A stretch of DNA of 32,915 bases, from NCBI GenBank assembly GCA_902614915.1, contig CACMMX010000018.1:1-32915 (forward strand). Reading direction: 5' to 3'. A program made the translations under genes and the position numbers. The stretch's first letter is position 1, and every line of letters starts with the position of its first letter. A model generated the notes under the pieces. The model was not told the origin of the DNA, did not search any database, and saw only the letters and a program-made list of their open reading frames with translations. The stretch comes from an uncultured Cryomorphaceae bacterium. Its GTDB lineage: Bacteria > Bacteroidota > Bacteroidia > Flavobacteriales > Schleiferiaceae. Positions 24,222 to 32,915 of this stretch are shown one piece after another.

Positions 24222-26162
24222 TTAATATTTGCTTAGTTGCCATAAGAGCAATAAATCGGTCTGAATTTGAGCCTCTTTTGCATAATCCTCAATAAAGGCT
24301 TTAGCATTTTGCAGAAAGTCTAATTCCTCTGGTAAATCTCTGCAAATGTCAAAAATCGGTTCAGGAATTTCTGGTAGTGAAAACTTTTTACCCATAGCTG
24401 ATGTGTATCCGATTAAAGACCTTTTTCCGATTAAGATATTGCCTGCGTTTTGAATCCATACTTTCCACCCTTGTATGCGTCCAAAGATTATTGCGGTAAG
24501 CAAGGAAATCGGAACAGCAAGTATGCAAAAGGTTAGGGCTATCTCATATATTCTTCGCTGCCTTAAATAGTTGCGGTCACTTATGGAGTATTGTTTTTTA
24601 TACGTCGTACCTTGACTTAGACTGCTATCCGAACCAATGATAAAACCCTGATGAGGTAATAAAGACTTAATTGATGTTAAGGATCCGAGCTTTTCGGTCA
24701 ATTCAATGAACCTGTCATAACTGATTGAATCAATATCAATAATGAGCTCATTAATCTTATGTAATTTAATTAGCGTACGCAATGTTTCTGTGTCATTTTC
24801 TTTGTTCGAATTTTGCCTCCAAATAAAAGCAGGACTTATATTACTCTCCTTCAAGATAGTCCGAAGTAATTCAAAATTTGAATCTTTTCCGTAAAAAATG
24901 ATTCGAGGTTGTTGCTGTTCTTTCTCGAAATATCTTTGACCAGAAAGTAGCGAAATTATAGTTCTGTACAATAGTAACGCCGGGGTTCCTATAAGTGCCC
25001 CGATTACTAGTAACGCTCGAGAAAAACGAAGTTCTTCAGGAAGAAGACCGTATGCAAAGCCTATCAATAGCGTTGTGAAAAACATTGAACCAATAAGATG
25101 CTTAGGCTGTATCGTTTTATAATAAGCTCCACCTATCCAAAGTCCAAAAATCCAAATGAAGACGTATGAACCCTGGATTTGGTATGTATATAAGTCTGGA
25201 TAGGAGCCACCATCTATGAATCTATGATTGAGCTCCCAATACACTTTACTTTGATTTAAAATTGTAAAAAGTAAGATGCTGTCAAATGCCGGTGCAAATG
25301 CACTTTTTGCAATCCTGACCATTATAGCTAAAGAAGCACGAATGTAAATTCCAATATAAATAAGCAGTTTGTACGTCCATGCAGCGCTACCACTGAATTG
25401 CTTTTGAGCAAACAGTACCATTGCTTTATAGAACATTCTTACATAGTTTAAGCTTCCACGCTTCGTACTTTCCCCTTTGTAATGAATGATTCTACTCTCA
25501 CTAAAATATATATTTTTCCTGCCTGTTTTTTGAAGTTCATAGCTAAGGTCTATATCCTCACCGTACATAAAATAGCGCGTATCAAAGCCTTGTATTTCAT
25601 GTAGAAGTTTCGAGGAAACCATTATAAAACAACCCGCAAGTACGTCGACTTCATGGTTTTCGTCTTTATTCAGATGCCCTAAGTGATATCGCGCAAATAC
25701 CGGTGATTTTGGGAAGATTATGCTTAGTCCTGTAATTTTCCAAAAAGCCACCAAAGGTGTGGGCAGCGAGCGTTTACTTTCGGGTAGAAATCTTCCGCTT
25801 CCGTCTATTCCTTTAATTCCTAGACCGCCGACCTCGGAATGTCCTTTTAAAAAGTTTAGACATTTTTCAATTGTATCAGATTGTAATAGAGTATCAGGGT
25901 TGAGGATGAGCGTATACTTTCCTTTTGCAATTTCAAATCCAATATTGTTTGCTTTACCAAATCCCATATTTTTGGGATTATTTATCCAATGAATGGAATG
26001 AAACTGCTCACAAATAGCTTTTTCACCAGAATCACTACTCTTGTTATCTACAACTATAACCTCATAAGAAAAAGAGGTTTTACTCTTATAAATGCTATCA
26101 ATGCATTGCGTCAGAAATTCTTTGACGTTGTAATTAACAATGACAATGCTGAGATCTAGCAT
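24222..26162 (-). CDS. GT2 glycosyltransferase fused to a membrane/Rossmann and degenerate sugar-transferase-like region
   Basis: 646 residues. Residues 1-245 are a GT-A fold family 2 domain of the WbbL (rhamnosyltransferase-like) type: SIVIVNYN, DNKSSD, LILNPDTLL (the metal/nucleotide NPD motif) and YGEDIDLSYELQ. About five hydrophobic segments follow (250-405). A Rossmann-like stretch starts near 415 (PRIIFYGKDSNFE), then another membrane helix (about 537-560), then NILIGKRSLIGY. The last part recalls the N-x-L-x-G-x-x-S-L-x-G motif of polyprenyl-phosphate sugar-1-phosphate transferases, but most of that catalytic domain is missing. The start overlaps the recR stop by one base (TAATG). Probably a glycan or O-antigen enzyme at the inner membrane; donor and acceptor unknown. 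Confidence 0.85.
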   Translation of the reverse strand: MLDLSIVIVNYNVKEFLTQCIDSIYKSKTSFSYEVIVVDNKSSDSGEKAICEQFHSIHWINNPKNMGFGKANNIGFEIAKGKYTLILNPDTLLQSDTIEKCLNFLKGHSEVGGLGIKGIDGSGRFLPESKRSLPTPLVAFWKITGLSIIFPKSPVFARYHLGHLNKDENHEVDVLAGCFIMVSSKLLHEIQGFDTRYFMYGEDIDLSYELQKTGRKNIYFSESRIIHYKGESTKRGSLNYVRMFYKAMVLFAQKQFSGSAAWTYKLLIYIGIYIRASLAIMVRIAKSAFAPAFDSILLFTILNQSKVYWELNHRFIDGGSYPDLYTYQIQGSYVFIWIFGLWIGGAYYKTIQPKHLIGSMFFTTLLIGFAYGLLPEELRFSRALLVIGALIGTPALLLYRTIISLLSGQRYFEKEQQQPRIIFYGKDSNFELLRTILKESNISPAFIWRQNSNKENDTETLRTLIKLHKINELIIDIDSISYDRFIELTEKLGSLTSIKSLLPHQGFIIGSDSSLSQGTTYKKQYSISDRNYLRQRRIYEIALTFCILAVPISLLTAIIFGRIQGWKVWIQNAGNILIGKRSLIGYTSAMGKKFSLPEIPEPIFDICRDLPEELDFLQNAKAFIEDYAKEAQIQTDLLLLWQLSKY

Positions 26163-26779
26163 TATTTAGGCAGGCTTTGTTCGTAAGGGATACGATGTTG
26201 TATACTTCGACCAAGAGTGACCTCATCGGCAAACTCTAATTCATCACCAACGGCAATTCCACGGGCAATTGTAGTAAGAGTAGCATCAAAATCTTTGATT
26301 TTGCGGTATAGATAAAAGTTTGTAGTATCACCTTCCATAGTTGTATTTAGAGCAAAAATGACTTCATTTATTTCGCCAGATTCCATTTTTTCTAATAAAG
26401 AATCAATTGTTAAGTCGCTCGGCCCAATACCATCCATAGGGGAAATTAAACCACCGAGGACGTGATAAACTCCATTATATCCACCGGTATTTTCTATCGC
26501 CATGACATCTCTCACGTCTTCTACAATACATATTACGGATTTGTCCCTTTTGGGACTTGAGCAAATATTGCAAATATTGGTATCTGATATAGTATGGCAT
26601 TCATCACAGAAAGTGGTGTTTGTTCTTAAATCCAATAATGCAGCACTGAGATCTTCAGTTTGTAAAGCAGGTCTTCGTAATAGGTGCAAAACAAGGCGTA
26701 AGGCTGTCTTCTTGCCAATACCGGGTAGTCTAGCTATTTGTTCAACTGCCAATTCTATTTTACGACTTGAAAAATTCAT
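26162..26779 (-). CDS. recR: Recombination mediator protein RecR
   Basis: 205 residues, the normal length. The N-terminal helix-hairpin-helix region reads [16 protein letters not shown] four-cysteine zinc motif is intact (CDECHT ... CNIC, about residues 58-73). The Toprim domain follows ([14 protein letters not shown], then [16 protein letters not shown]). The C-terminal region [17 protein letters not shown] is typical. RecR works with RecO, and RecF in many bacteria, to load RecA on gapped DNA. It is the first gene of an operon with the GT2 gene through a TAATG overlap, an unrelated partner. It is divergent from the symporter gene with only 37 bases between. Confidence 0.97.
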   Translation of the reverse strand: MNFSSRKIELAVEQIARLPGIGKKTALRLVLHLLRRPALQTEDLSAALLDLRTNTTFCDECHTISDTNICNICSSPKRDKSVICIVEDVRDVMAIENTGGYNGVYHVLGGLISPMDGIGPSDLTIDSLLEKMESGEINEVIFALNTTMEGDTTNFYLYRKIKDFDATLTTIARGIAVGDELEFADEVTLGRSIQHRIPYEQSLPK

Positions 26780-26786
26780 TGTATCT

Positions 26787-26794
26787 CAAATGTA
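26787..26794 (-). promoter_or_regulatory. Candidate -7 box (TACATTTG) for recR
   Basis: The minus strand reads TACATTTG, an exact TAnnTTTG match, eight bases before the recR ATG at 26779. If used, the transcript would be leaderless or nearly so. No convincing TTTG is seen at -33. Confidence 0.3.
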
Positions 26795-26816
26795 AGGGAT
26801 TGCGCATATTTGTTGT

Positions 26817-28232
26817 ATGAACAATACACTCTTTTTAATTCTATTACTCCTTTATGTATCTGTTTTATCAGTTGTGGGTTATTTCACATCACGCGGGGCA
26901 TCAAATACGACCTTCTTCAATGCCAATAAAAAGGCTAATTGGCTCTTAGTTAGTTTTGGAATGATCGGAGCTTCTCTCTCTGGTGTAACTTTTATTAGTG
27001 TTCCCGGTTGGACCTCTTCATCAGGAATGACTTATATGGTAATGGTTGTAGGTTATTTTTTTGGCTATGTATTTATCGCTAAGATTCTATTACCTGTCTA
27101 CTATAAAAATAATGTAATTAGCATATACGAATTTCTAGGAATTCGCCTCGGAATGTCTAGTTATAAAACAGGGTCCTTATTCTTTCTTCTTTCCCGAATA
27201 ATAGGGGCTTCTACTCGGCTCTACATAGTAACTATGGTTGTGCAAGTTTTGATTTGTGATGACCTGGGAATTCCCTTTGTCCTTACGGCGTTATTAATAT
27301 TGGTACTAATTGCGTTGTATAGTGCTACTGGAGGAATTGCGACCATTGTAATCACAGATACTCTTCAGACAGTTCTCATGATATCCGCGGCAATTATGGC
27401 ATTCCTTTTTGTTGGCAAAGAGGTGGTCACAGAAGGTAATACTTATTGGTCTACATTGAGGAATCATTCGCAATGGTACTTTATAGATTTAGATGGATCT
27501 AAGTCGTGGTGGCGTCAATTACTCGGAGGAGGGGCTATTGCTATTGCCATGACGGGTCTAGACCAAGATATGATGCAAAAAAACCTTACTGTTAGAACCT
27601 TGAAAAACGCTCAAAAAAACATGGTTTTATTAGGTTTGAGTTTACTCGTTGTGAATCTCTTGTTTTTATCGCTTGGTATTTTTCTCAGTGAGTTTGCCAC
27701 TGCCAATAATATAACTGCTTCCGGTGATAAGCTTTTCTCTTCAATAGCCATGCATCCTTCCTTTCCTTCCATGCTGCCTATTGTATTCTTTTTAGGTTTA
27801 CTTGCTGCTGCATTTTCTAGCGCTGATAGTGCACTAACCTCTTTGACAACTGCATTTTGTATTGATTTTTTAGGATTGAAAGGTGACAGCTCCATCAAGA
27901 AAAGGTCAAAGGTTTACGTTGGATTTATGGGCGTTCTTTTGATTGTTATGCTCCTTATTTATAGCTTAAAATCAGAGACCATAATAGGTACTTTGTTTAC
28001 AGCCGCAGGTTACACCTACGGGCCTTTAATAGGGTTGTTTAGTTTTGCTCTTATCTTCGCTCGCAAGTTAGATGGTTGGAAGGTTTTAGTAGTATGTTTA
28101 ATTACACCAATTATTTCACATCAAATAAGCCTATGGGCACCCCGGTTGGGATACGCCATAGGCTTTGAATTACTTGTTTATAATGGTCTCATTACACTAC
28201 TTGGATTATGGTTGATAAGCAGACGTTCTTAA
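26817..28232 (+). CDS. Sodium:solute symporter (SSS/SLC5 family)
   Basis: 471 residues with about twelve to thirteen hydrophobic helices. SSS traits are visible: an N-terminal helix followed by GVTFISVPGW, the ATGGIATIVITDTLQ stretch, GLDQDMMQKNLTVRTL (a cytoplasmic loop typical of the family), and AAAFSSADSALTSLTT, which lies where the Na2 sodium site helix is found. The family takes up sugars, amino acids, carboxylates or sialic acids with sodium. The sequence does not show which. No sugar or carboxylate catabolic gene is adjacent. It is divergent from recR, and its stop codon shares TTAA with the opposing subtilase gene. Confidence 0.93.
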   Translation: MNNTLFLILLLLYVSVLSVVGYFTSRGASNTTFFNANKKANWLLVSFGMIGASLSGVTFISVPGWTSSSGMTYMVMVVGYFFGYVFIAKILLPVYYKNNVISIYEFLGIRLGMSSYKTGSLFFLLSRIIGASTRLYIVTMVVQVLICDDLGIPFVLTALLILVLIALYSATGGIATIVITDTLQTVLMISAAIMAFLFVGKEVVTEGNTYWSTLRNHSQWYFIDLDGSKSWWRQLLGGGAIAIAMTGLDQDMMQKNLTVRTLKNAQKNMVLLGLSLLVVNLLFLSLGIFLSEFATANNITASGDKLFSSIAMHPSFPSMLPIVFFLGLLAAAFSSADSALTSLTTAFCIDFLGLKGDSSIKKRSKVYVGFMGVLLIVMLLIYSLKSETIIGTLFTAAGYTYGPLIGLFSFALIFARKLDGWKVLVVCLITPIISHQISLWAPRLGYAIGFELLVYNGLITLLGLWLISRRS

Positions 28233-31200
28233 ATTTTGGTGATATTCTGACTGATTACTCCTGAAAGACTCGTTACTTTTAGCGTATACAGTCCTTGAGG
28301 AAGCGCGCTTAAATCAACGACAATGGTTTCCTCTAATTGTGCGTAAGTTGAACGCTGTAGACAATTTCCAATCGCGGAATAAATTTCAACTGTCGCCTCT
28401 CCGCCTGGTTTCAATAAAGAGATATTCAGTTGTCCCTCAGTCGGATTTGGGTAAAAAACCACTTGTGTCATTGCATTTTCATTTAGATCAATATTATTAA
28501 ATACCGTTGACGTACTGTCTACGCCACATTCTGTAGTAACGGTCAATGAAACAGTATAAGAACCTGCTTGTGAATAGGTATGAATAGGATTTTGTATTAC
28601 GCTCGTATTCCCATCACCAAAGTTCCAAAGCCAAGCGGATGGCGAAGGAACCGTTGCATCTAAGAAGTTATACTTTAAATTTCCTGCTAAGCTCAAAGAA
28701 AATAGAGGTTGTAATTTTGGACCAGGGATGAGTAGTGCAGAGTCCGCAATAAAAGTGAATGCATTATAGTAGACGTACTCCAAATGGTAATCAAGGGGAG
28801 TGGTAAGCGTTGAAGAATGCACTCCCATTCCATCGTAAGTAGTGACTACTGATGAACCTAATCTATTCAGTCCAAATTCTCCCTGAACTGTTGTATCAGT
28901 GCTACTTAATGAGAAGAAGAACGGTTCATCCTCACAAATAATTGATGGTAAATTTAGATTGGCTGTTGATGCTGTTACTCCGATATCAATAACACGAATA
29001 TTATCTAGATACAGGTTATTACCGTAACCACAAATACCAATGAATTCGAATTGAACTTGATTAGAAGAGAGGTTGGCTAAACTAATCGTATCTGTTCTCC
29101 AGTCTGAACTACTGCTAGGAACAAACGTTGAATTTGTAGCCGGCATGGTAGCTAAGGTGGCACCTTCTTTAAGATAAAGAGTATCAAAAGTATTGCCGCA
29201 ATCACTGCTAACAATCACTGCTAATTTATCGAAATTATTTGCGCTGTAAGGTGCGTAACTGATATCAAACATTAATGCGGGTTTCGTATACCCTGAAATG
29301 CTAAATTTCGGGCTTAGCAGTCCGTCAGTAGTACCTGGTGAATTATAGTTGAAATAATCCATATACATGGCTGCTGATTTCACACCTGTTGGTCCATCAA
29401 CATCACCATTGGTCCAAGTCGAACCATTATCCACATTATTAATGATGAAGTCTGTTAATATACTGTTTGTAAACGTCTCTACGATTGGAAGACCTGGCAA
29501 TGGATTAATTAAAATTTCATTCACTTTGGTTATTGTGTCACTGCCAAAGCTGTTCGCTGTTATTAGAGTTATAGAATATGAACCAATGGAATTAAAAACG
29601 ATTTCAGGATTTTGTGAGTTCGCACTTGTACCGTTAATATAAGTGTAATTCGCCGGGGTTATGTTCCAAGTCCAACTCGTTGGACTTTTTAAACTTTGGT
29701 CAATCAAAGTCACTGCGGTATTTATACAAGGTGAAGTTGTAGAAACGGAAAAATCCGAAATTGGGGTTCCTACATTATCCTCTATACTCATATTGTCAAT
29801 AGCTAAATCACTTTGATATCCATCTCCGGTAATCCCTGTGAATCGGATAAGAATAGTGTCTCCAGCATAAGCACTTAAATCAACAGTCTCAACCTGCCAG
29901 CTGTTGCCTTTATCTCCACTATGATTTAGCAGCGTTGACCAAGATTTGCCATCGAATATATCAACAATTAATGAACCCATATCTGCCCCGTACATGTGGT
30001 AGGCAAATTCCAATTCGGGGGTAAACGCTGCACTTAAATCAATACAAGGACTATAAAGAATGGCCTCTTCAGAGTTACAACTGCCAGATGCTTCGAGATA
30101 AAGGTATTTACCACTATTACCAAATCCTGACGATGGACCTGTTCCGTTAGAGGCCGTTCCGCCATTATGAGTTCTCCAATCAATACTGTCTTCAAATCCG
30201 TTGGCTAAATTTGTCCAACCGCCAGCAAGATTACACGTAGTTATTCCGCAATTACGGGTGGTAGCACAATTTGAATAAGAATTAAAGTCTTGAAGGTAAG
30301 GCAAGGAATACAGTGCAGAATTTAAGTATGTAATAGTTTGTGTAATAGTATCGTTCTGACTGTTCATATCTTCACTTAATTCCGTCCATACTTGAATAGA
30401 TCCGTTTGTAGTACCTGACCAATAAATTGGATTCGAGAAAACGAAAGTAGTGTCTGCATATGGAGCAATCATTGCGAAAAGCGTATCCCTAACTATAGAC
30501 CCGAGAAAGTTATATGCAACGGGTATTGTGTCGATTGAAGAGGTTGAAGGGTTACGAATCTGAACGGCAACTTCAATTGAGTTACCTTGACAGCTACTCA
30601 CAAATTGGGGATTTATTACTTCTTCTAATTGTAAGTCCCTCCGCAAAGGACAATTTAATACTCCGCTTGGAAGATTTACTGCATATGCTCTCTTTCCCTC
30701 TGATCCGTTATAGTTTGCTGAAGCGCTAATCCAGGTATCGGAAGTTACAACGTAGGGGATAATCATACTGTTACTAGCAGCCGTGAAAACAGAGTCCATA
30801 TATTTAGCACCGAGAATGTAGGCAGTGTAATCAGTAGCTGTTGTTACTGGATCTATTGTGACTTTTAAACTGTCGGGACAGACCCAATCAACTGCTAATC
30901 CGTTTACTTGAGGCATAATGGTCATAGGCCCTATGCTTGAAGTATCGTTGTTTTTTATTACGCGCAAATACGCAGCATCTGTGGCCAAATTTGGAACGTT
31001 CCAAGTGGCCATCCCTTGACCAGTAATTGGTGTAAGATTTAAAGTATTCCAAGTAGCACCGCCGTTTGGGCTAAATTCCCAAGTTAGCCCATTTACCGCT
31101 CCATCCCAGCGCACGACAGTCGCTCCTGGAACCAAAGCTTCATTAGTATGCGGGTATGTCAGCACGACCTCCTCCATTTCAATGTAATAAACTATATAAT

Positions 31201-32915
31201 AGGTCTGAGGACCTTGAGGAACATTTGTCGCCGTAACATTCAGTTGATAATCTCCTGCACTAGGATTAGCAATGGTAACCTGTTCAGCATTGTTGAGAGA
31301 GTCAGTTCCGCGCACTGCTAAATTGTTTAACGTTACATTGTTTGGAGCTGGGTTGAGCACCCAAGGTTGATATGTTGTAGAATTTGTAATGTCTGTTACG
31401 GTAAAATCGAGGTTATTCACCAAAGCTCGGGAGGCAGAAGTCGAACCTTCCGGGTCAGTCCAATATAACATTACTCTAAGCTCTTTTGCGCCGGGAGGGA
31501 CACCTATGGTAAAATTATATGAGCCGTTTAAACTTGCACTGCCAATAAACCAAGCGGTATCTTGTATGGTACGAATAGCTCGGCGAGCATTTACTCTTCC
31601 ATATCCGAAAATGAAATCAGGTCCATTGTTTCCAAGATCTTCCGCAGTATTCATGGCAATTGCCTTCAACAGTCCTCCACTGGCTGTATATCCTTGATGT
31701 TGATCAAAAGCGCCATGTAGTACTGTGAAAAATCCAGCTACTCCCGGAGCAGCCATCGAAGTTCCCGTTTTATATCCGTAGGTGTGGCCGTCTATAGTAG
31801 AGTAGACATTGGTACCGATAGCCGCCAAATCGGGCTTAATGCGCCCGTCTGCTGCTGGACCTCGTGAAGATGACGAGGCAATAGCGTCCAAATAAGTAAT
31901 GTTGGCGGTTGCAACAACATTTTTACCCTGCTTGTGACCACCAGTTATATTTCCCCATTGTGATCCTGCTCCATAACCACAATTGGATCCGTTGTTATTT
32001 CCTGCACTGAAGACATGCATTAAAGCGTCATTATCTATTATGTCCTTATCCACTTGTTGTGCATATGATGTGTATCCTGCGTTACAGCCATTAGAGTAGG
32101 AACTGTTTGTTACACGTATCTCGTATAGATTATAATCAGTGTCTATGTTACTTAAGTTTTGAGGGTAATCGTAGTAAATCATGGAAGCACCCGAAGCTGA
32201 TCCTGCGCCGTCAGGGTCAATATTCCCTGCAGAAAAGACAGTTCCAGCAACATGATCACCGTGGTCGCCATTTGAGTTTCCTGCTAAGGAAGTTAATCTT
32301 CCTTTGAAATCATCGTGTGGACCTATATCTCCGTCATCCCCTACAGCTACAACTACATTTTCACCAGTATAGTCCCCAAAGCGTTGCATGTGCGCAACCC
32401 TTGAAGATGAACGGCTATTAAAATTTTCAATAGACCCAGGCTCTTCAATCGCTTGAATGAACAGCACACTTTCTTGTTGTGCTAACCTTTTAAGATTATC
32501 AAGTTTTAGTATGGCACTATACCAACGACCAAATACAAGTTCCACTTGTTTTATGAAGCCCGGTAAAGTGGTAAATTCTTCAGTAGTTAAGAATTGAACT
32601 GCGATATATTCATTACTTAATATAGCCCATGAAGGTATATCACCTTTACTTAACGGACCATCTAATTTCATTTCAGGAGTCCAAGCTGTAAATGAGGTTA
32701 AACCAGCTTTTTGTAAAGCTTCAGCTTCGATTCCAGGGGGTAATCTGACCTCGAAAGCATTTTCTGGTAAATAATGGTAGAGTTCTATTCCTAAATCAGC
32801 TAATGCTTTTTTATCTTTGATGCTTACCGTATGATCCCAAATAGCTACACCATAGGATGGGGCATTTGACCGTATTTGAAGGAAAGAACCTTTCTTCACT
32901 TCATAAGTGCCCGAC
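28229..32915 (-). CDS. Secreted subtilisin-like (S8) protease with PKD, jelly-roll and T9SS sorting domains, N-terminus cut by window edge
   Basis: At least 1561 residues. The frame is open to the right edge, so the signal peptide and the start of the propeptide lie outside; residue numbers count from the GTG at 32899. The S8 triad is complete: Asp188 (VAVGDDGDIG), His216 (GDHVAGT) and Ser381 (GTSMAAPGVAGF). A beta domain follows (about 450-580), then fibronectin-like and CARDB-like stretches, a jelly roll with YHMYG near 970, a PKD domain (about 1045-1130), another jelly roll (to about 1305), a second PKD domain with FGDGNTS (about 1395-1470), and a T9SS type A sorting domain (FYPNPTEG, then LPQGLYTLKV). 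It should be exported by type IX secretion and degrade extracellular protein. The stop shares TTAA with the symporter stop. Confidence 0.93.
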   Translation of the reverse strand, partial: SGTYEVKKGSFLQIRSNAPSYGVAIWDHTVSIKDKKALADLGIELYHYLPENAFEVRLPPGIEAEALQKAGLTSFTAWTPEMKLDGPLSKGDIPSWAILSNEYIAVQFLTTEEFTTLPGFIKQVELVFGRWYSAILKLDNLKRLAQQESVLFIQAIEEPGSIENFNSRSSSRVAHMQRFGDYTGENVVVAVGDDGDIGPHDDFKGRLTSLAGNSNGDHGDHVAGTVFSAGNIDPDGAGSASGASMIYYDYPQNLSNIDTDYNLYEIRVTNSSYSNGCNAGYTSYAQQVDKDIIDNDALMHVFSAGNNNGSNCGYGAGSQWGNITGGHKQGKNVVATANITYLDAIASSSSRGPAADGRIKPDLAAIGTNVYSTIDGHTYGYKTGTSMAAPGVAGFFTVLHGAFDQHQGYTASGGLLKAIAMNTAEDLGNNGPDFIFGYGRVNARRAIRTIQDTAWFIGSASLNGSYNFTIGVPPGAKELRVMLYWTDPEGSTSASRALVNNLDFTVTDITNSTTYQPWVLNPAPNNVTLNNLAVRGTDSLNNAEQVTIANPSAGDYQLNVTATNVPQGPQTYYIVYYIEMEEVVLTYPHTNEALVPGATVVRWDGAVNGLTWEFSPNGGATWNTLNLTPITGQGMATWNVPNLATDAAYLRVIKNNDTSSIGPMTIMPQVNGLAVDWVCPDSLKVTIDPVTTATDYTAYILGAKYMDSVFTAASNSMIIPYVVTSDTWISASANYNGSEGKRAYAVNLPSGVLNCPLRRDLQLEEVINPQFVSSCQGNSIEVAVQIRNPSTSSIDTIPVAYNFLGSIVRDTLFAMIAPYADTTFVFSNPIYWSGTTNGSIQVWTELSEDMNSQNDTITQTITYLNSALYSLPYLQDFNSYSNCATTRNCGITTCNLAGGWTNLANGFEDSIDWRTHNGGTASNGTGPSSGFGNSGKYLYLEASGSCNSEEAILYSPCIDLSAAFTPELEFAYHMYGADMGSLIVDIFDGKSWSTLLNHSGDKGNSWQVETVDLSAYAGDTILIRFTGITGDGYQSDLAIDNMSIEDNVGTPISDFSVSTTSPCINTAVTLIDQSLKSPTSWTWNITPANYTYINGTSANSQNPEIVFNSIGSYSITLITANSFGSDTITKVNEILINPLPGLPIVETFTNSILTDFIINNVDNGSTWTNGDVDGPTGVKSAAMYMDYFNYNSPGTTDGLLSPKFSISGYTKPALMFDISYAPYSANNFDKLAVIVSSDCGNTFDTLYLKEGATLATMPATNSTFVPSSSSDWRTDTISLANLSSNQVQFEFIGICGYGNNLYLDNIRVIDIGVTASTANLNLPSIICEDEPFFFSLSSTDTTVQGEFGLNRLGSSVVTTYDGMGVHSSTLTTPLDYHLEYVYYNAFTFIADSALLIPGPKLQPLFSLSLAGNLKYNFLDATVPSPSAWLWNFGDGNTSVIQNPIHTYSQAGSYTVSLTVTTECGVDSTSTVFNNIDLNENAMTQVVFYPNPTEGQLNISLLKPGGEATVEIYSAIGNCLQRSTYAQLEETIVVDLSALPQGLYTLKVTSLSGVISQNITKI

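Overview
The window reads as chromosomal DNA from a member of the Bacteroidota, most likely a marine-type flavobacterium (Flavobacteriales). The grounds are two giant secreted proteins ending in type IX secretion (T9SS) sorting domains, promoter boxes of the TAnnTTTG type, scarce Shine-Dalgarno sequences, and a moderately AT-rich composition. No rRNA, tRNA, CRISPR array, integrase or transposase gene was seen. Most of the window is ordinary core genome with several accessory envelope genes. The first and last genes are cut by the window edges.

Positions 1-6837 (+ strand) hold an envelope cluster. Two SGNH-hydrolase-fold proteins and an MBOAT O-acyltransferase are joined by ATGA stop/start overlaps, which suggests O-acylation of an exported glycan. 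A membrane-anchored BNR/Asp-box beta-propeller and a SulP anion transporter with a STAS domain and an extra C-terminal domain follow. miaE (tRNA hydroxylase) and gcvT (glycine cleavage T protein) come next, to 8622. Positions 8623-9198 are a 576-base gap with imperfect tandem repeats, a minus-strand terminator and a small minus-strand gene that looks frameshifted. An Lrp/AsnC regulator follows at 9199-9672.

Positions 9788-16270 hold envelope maintenance and stress genes: a DegP/HtrA protease on the minus strand; a tight plus-strand operon dapF, GNAT acetyltransferase, mltG (meso-DAP supply and a glycan-strand terminase); and clpB on the minus strand. mltG and clpB converge on one shared TTAA. 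Positions 16462-21240 encode a 1592-residue T9SS cargo protein built from repeated jelly-roll modules, with a clear terminator and a good -7 box.

Positions 21369-26779 are all minus strand: exonuclease followed by a FAH-family hydrolase (one operon), a 2-oxoacid dehydrogenase E2 with a strong terminator, and recR followed by a GT2 glycosyltransferase fused to a degenerate sugar-phosphate-transferase-like half. A sodium:solute symporter (+) starts 37 bases from recR. It converges, again on a shared TTAA, with a very large T9SS-sorted subtilisin-like protease whose N-terminus lies beyond the right edge.

No clear new multi-gene system was found. The best candidates for a second look are the frameshifted small locus with its own terminator and neighbouring repeats, the SulP C-terminal domain, the GT2 fusion, and the shared modules of the two T9SS giants.
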